Source: Cristatella mucedo (taxonomy: Eukaryota > Bryozoa > Phylactolaemata > Cristatellidae). From it: a DNA stretch of 64,000 nt. The number at the start of each line of letters is the position of its first letter. The first letter of the stretch is position 1. The stretch covers positions 37,501-101,500 of the forward strand of contig WPIO01000221.1 of assembly GCA_009760855.2 (NCBI GenBank), in the 5' to 3' direction. Positions 63,286-64,000 of this stretch are shown one piece after another. A program made the translations under genes and the position numbers. The notes under the pieces are model-generated. The model saw only the letters and a list, made by a program, of their open reading frames with translations. It searched no databases and was not told where the DNA came from.

Positions 63286-64000
63286 TAATTTTTATTATGC
63301 GTGTCCATGATTGCAGAATATAAAATTCAATGGCATTTGAGGCCACCTATAGCAAAACTTGGCAAACCAAAATCAGAAATGCGCTATTGGAGTGGTGTAC
63401 AAGCAGAGTTGTGAACTCACATTTAAAATTTCACGTTGTGCAGTATTGGCCGAGTTGTGGAATTTAAAAGGCACAAAGCTACATTATAAATGAAGCTGTT
63501 TACAAGTCAGAAGTTTGTTCCTCGACAAACTGCAGATATGTATCTCGACGGAACAAGGTTCAACAAGTTGGGACACGGGTCCCATATGATGCAGAGGATG
63601 GATAAATTTGTTATTTGTTGACATGCTGTTCCTGTTTAGACATGGTTTGCATAAGCATTTTTTTAAGCTTTAACGAGGCAATTGTCAAAACTTAGTATCC
63701 CACTACTAGCGTCTGTCTTTTAAAAGCTACTCAATGAAAATATTTAATTATTGGTTCAATTTTATCAGTTTTTCCCAACACTTAATCGTAAGTGGCTGCT
63801 TACAAATCAGCCATAGAAAGGTGAGCTACAACCTGACGAAGCTAAAAATGCACGGAAGTGTGACTGGGAGAATTTTCTCAGGTAACCTAATTATGACAAC
63901 TCCGTGGGACGACTTCCTCAAGAAGAAGTGGTCTCCCGCAATGGAAAGTTTCTCTCGAGTTGCCTCAGTAGCTGGCGACCACTACCGCCATATAAGCAGA
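63286..64000. other. Right edge, NMT intron or flank, no gene assigned
   Basis: A plus-strand frame starting at the ATG at 63893 stays open to the window end (MTTPWDDFLKKKWSPAMESF ...). I do not recognise it. A plus-strand FVPRQTADMY at about 63510-63540 echoes the RBM48 FVPRQT motif. Confidence 0.3.

Overview
This is a window of an animal nuclear genome: split genes with GT-AG introns, many microsatellites and a heavy load of LINEs, SINEs and DNA-transposon relics. The proteins are clearly metazoan but diverged from vertebrate sequences. A degenerate copy of a repeat-encoded protein that I know mainly from arthropods suggests an invertebrate, perhaps an arthropod; the sequence does not settle the species.

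Four protein-coding genes can be read. (1) At the left edge, minus strand, one exon (145-305) of KRTCAP2, an oligosaccharyltransferase subunit. (2) A complete 12-exon class B scavenger receptor / LIMP-2-like gene (CD36 family) on the minus strand from the ATG at 52467 to the stop at 10319. Its exons join in frame to 507 codons, with two membrane segments and a LIMP-2-style EKTPLV tail. (3) On the plus strand, RBM48, a U12-type spliceosome factor: five exons from 53534 to 60909, 499 codons. (4) On the minus strand, the last three exons of glycylpeptide N-myristoyltransferase (60966-62523), ending in a 21-nt coding exon that supplies the conserved C-terminus. The rest of NMT lies beyond the right edge.

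The receptor and RBM48 are head to head, with 1066 bp between start codons (52468-53533), so they may share a divergent promoter. RBM48 and NMT are tail to tail: their stop codons are 56 bp apart, and the only AATAAA seen for RBM48 lies inside the last NMT intron.

The introns and intergenic DNA are mostly repeats. At least a dozen pieces of an L2-clade LINE share a GCGCCTAGAAAGAGATT... tail that ends in (ATT)n; the best is a 289-codon open frame at 54466-55335. A second LINE family ends in an ATTAC repeat. There are two tRNA-derived SINE families, one of which carries the LINE tail. Three ~185-bp hAT elements resemble SPIN and have 8-bp target duplications. A pogo/Tigger-like element with TA duplications is split by a LINE. 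Several insertions are nested, including a layered nest at 38.5-39.8 kb. Other structures include a 135-nt near-perfect hairpin at 2661-2795, a composite palindrome of CT/TA/GA repeats at 50.02-50.24 kb, a CA-rich minisatellite at 27.85-28.07 kb, and a near full-length pseudogene of a repeat-encoded protein at 36.4-37.9 kb. I found no rRNA or tRNA genes, CRISPR arrays or bacterial operons.
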